NCBI GenBank assembly: GCA_043782425.1
Contig: JAYWAM010000080.1
Span: 1-6,809, forward strand
Length of the DNA stretch: 6,809 nucleotides
Direction of reading: 5' to 3'
Source of the DNA: JAYWAM01 sp043782425
GTDB taxonomy: Bacteria > Pseudomonadota > Gammaproteobacteria > Burkholderiales > Usitatibacteraceae
The position numbers and the translations under genes were made by a program. Position 1 is the stretch's first letter. Each line of letters starts with the position of its first letter. Below are positions 6,307 to 6,809 of the stretch, in pieces. The notes under the pieces are model-generated. The model was not told where the DNA came from, searched no databases, and saw nothing but the letters and a program-made list of their open reading frames with translations.

Positions 6307-6783
6307 ATGCAAATAACCCTGCGCGAAATCACGGCGCAAACCGTACGCCACATCACCAACCTCTCCGTTGACGCGGAGCAGCTGCGTTTTGTCGCCAGCA
6401 ATGCCATCTCGCTCGCCGAGGCGCTGTTCAATGATGAGGCTTGGTATCGCGCCATCTACGCTGATGAGTCTCCTGCCGGTTTCGTCATGCTCTACGATGA
6501 ATCGCTTCGACCCACGCCGCCCGCCGCGCCACTGATCGGCCTGTGGCGCTTTATGATTGACAGCAAGTTCCAGGGTCAAGGTGTTGGAGCAGCGGCGCTT
6601 CAACTAGTCATCGCTCATGTGCGAGGCAAGGCTTTGTATTCTTCGCTCTCCGCTTCATACGTTCCCGGTCCCGGCTGCCCCGAGCAATTCTACCTTCGGG
6701 TAGGCTTTCAGCACACCGGAAAAGTCGATGGTGGCGAAGTTGTGCTTGAGCTTCCACTCAAGCCACATGCACAAGATGTTTGA
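6307..6783 (+). CDS. GNAT N-acetyltransferase, BltD/diamine (polyamine) acetyltransferase-like
   Basis: This 158-residue cytoplasmic enzyme should transfer an acetyl group from acetyl-CoA to an amine. SVDAEQLRFVASNAISLAEA (20-39) followed by EAWYRAIYADESPAGFVMLY (44-63) resembles the BltD/spermine-spermidine acetyltransferase group, and the LWRFMIDSKF strand (79-88) leads into the acetyl-CoA pyrophosphate loop QGQGVG (89-94). SYVPGPGCPEQFYLRVGF (117-134) supplies the family Tyr129 that commonly acts as general acid, and DGGEVVLELPL closes the fold. Length is normal for a single GNAT domain. The ATG at 6307 starts where the family alignment starts, but no clear Shine-Dalgarno precedes it. The gene is divergent from hicAB across about 140 bases, so HicB binding might also affect it; this is not shown by the sequence. 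The polyamine substrate is a family-level guess, while GNAT membership is secure. Confidence 0.9.
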   Translation: MQITLREITAQTVRHITNLSVDAEQLRFVASNAISLAEALFNDEAWYRAIYADESPAGFVMLYDESLRPTPPAAPLIGLWRFMIDSKFQGQGVGAAALQLVIAHVRGKALYSSLSASYVPGPGCPEQFYLRVGFQHTGKVDGGEVVLELPLKPHAQDV

Positions 6784-6809
6784 TCTTTAATGCTCGAAAT
6801 CGCAATTTT

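Overview
The window looks like a chromosomal segment of a Gram-negative proteobacterium. I favour a betaproteobacterium, from the relA type, the GC-rich coding style, the Sec and lipoprotein signals and the REP-like repeats, but species-level identity cannot be read from it. There are six protein genes. No rRNA, tRNA, CRISPR array, transposase or integrase is visible.

Layout, left to right. (1) Positions 1-902, minus strand: the 5' part of relA (ppGpp synthetase), cut by the window edge. (2) 903-1045: short divergent intergenic region. (3) 1046-2287, plus strand: an outer-membrane lipoprotein with an N-terminal FlgO/CsgG-like region, a TPR pair and a C-terminal OmpA-like domain. (4) 2288-2592: a 305-bp gap with a probable terminator and a pair of inverted 29-bp REP-like palindromes. 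(5) 2593-5532, plus strand: a 979-residue exported protein with a WD40-type propeller region, an Ig-like domain and a C-terminal caspase/metacaspase (C14) protease domain with intact His816 and Cys865. (6) 5556-6165, minus strand, convergent with the caspase gene: a hicA-hicB toxin-antitoxin operon with a very good sigma70 promoter overlapping a 20-bp perfect palindrome. (7) 6307-6783, plus strand, divergent from hicA: a GNAT acetyltransferase of the BltD/diamine acetyltransferase type.

How the genes may work together. The lipoprotein and the caspase-like protein are tandem and both predicted to act in the cell envelope. The lipoprotein would be anchored in the outer membrane facing the peptidoglycan, and the protease would be periplasmic or secreted. 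This is the best candidate here for a little-described system: a sensor/scaffold plus an extracytoplasmic metacaspase. That pairing is inferred from position and localisation signals only. The terminator and REP pair between the genes suggest they are not simply one uninterrupted transcript. relA, hicAB and the GNAT gene each look like independent units.
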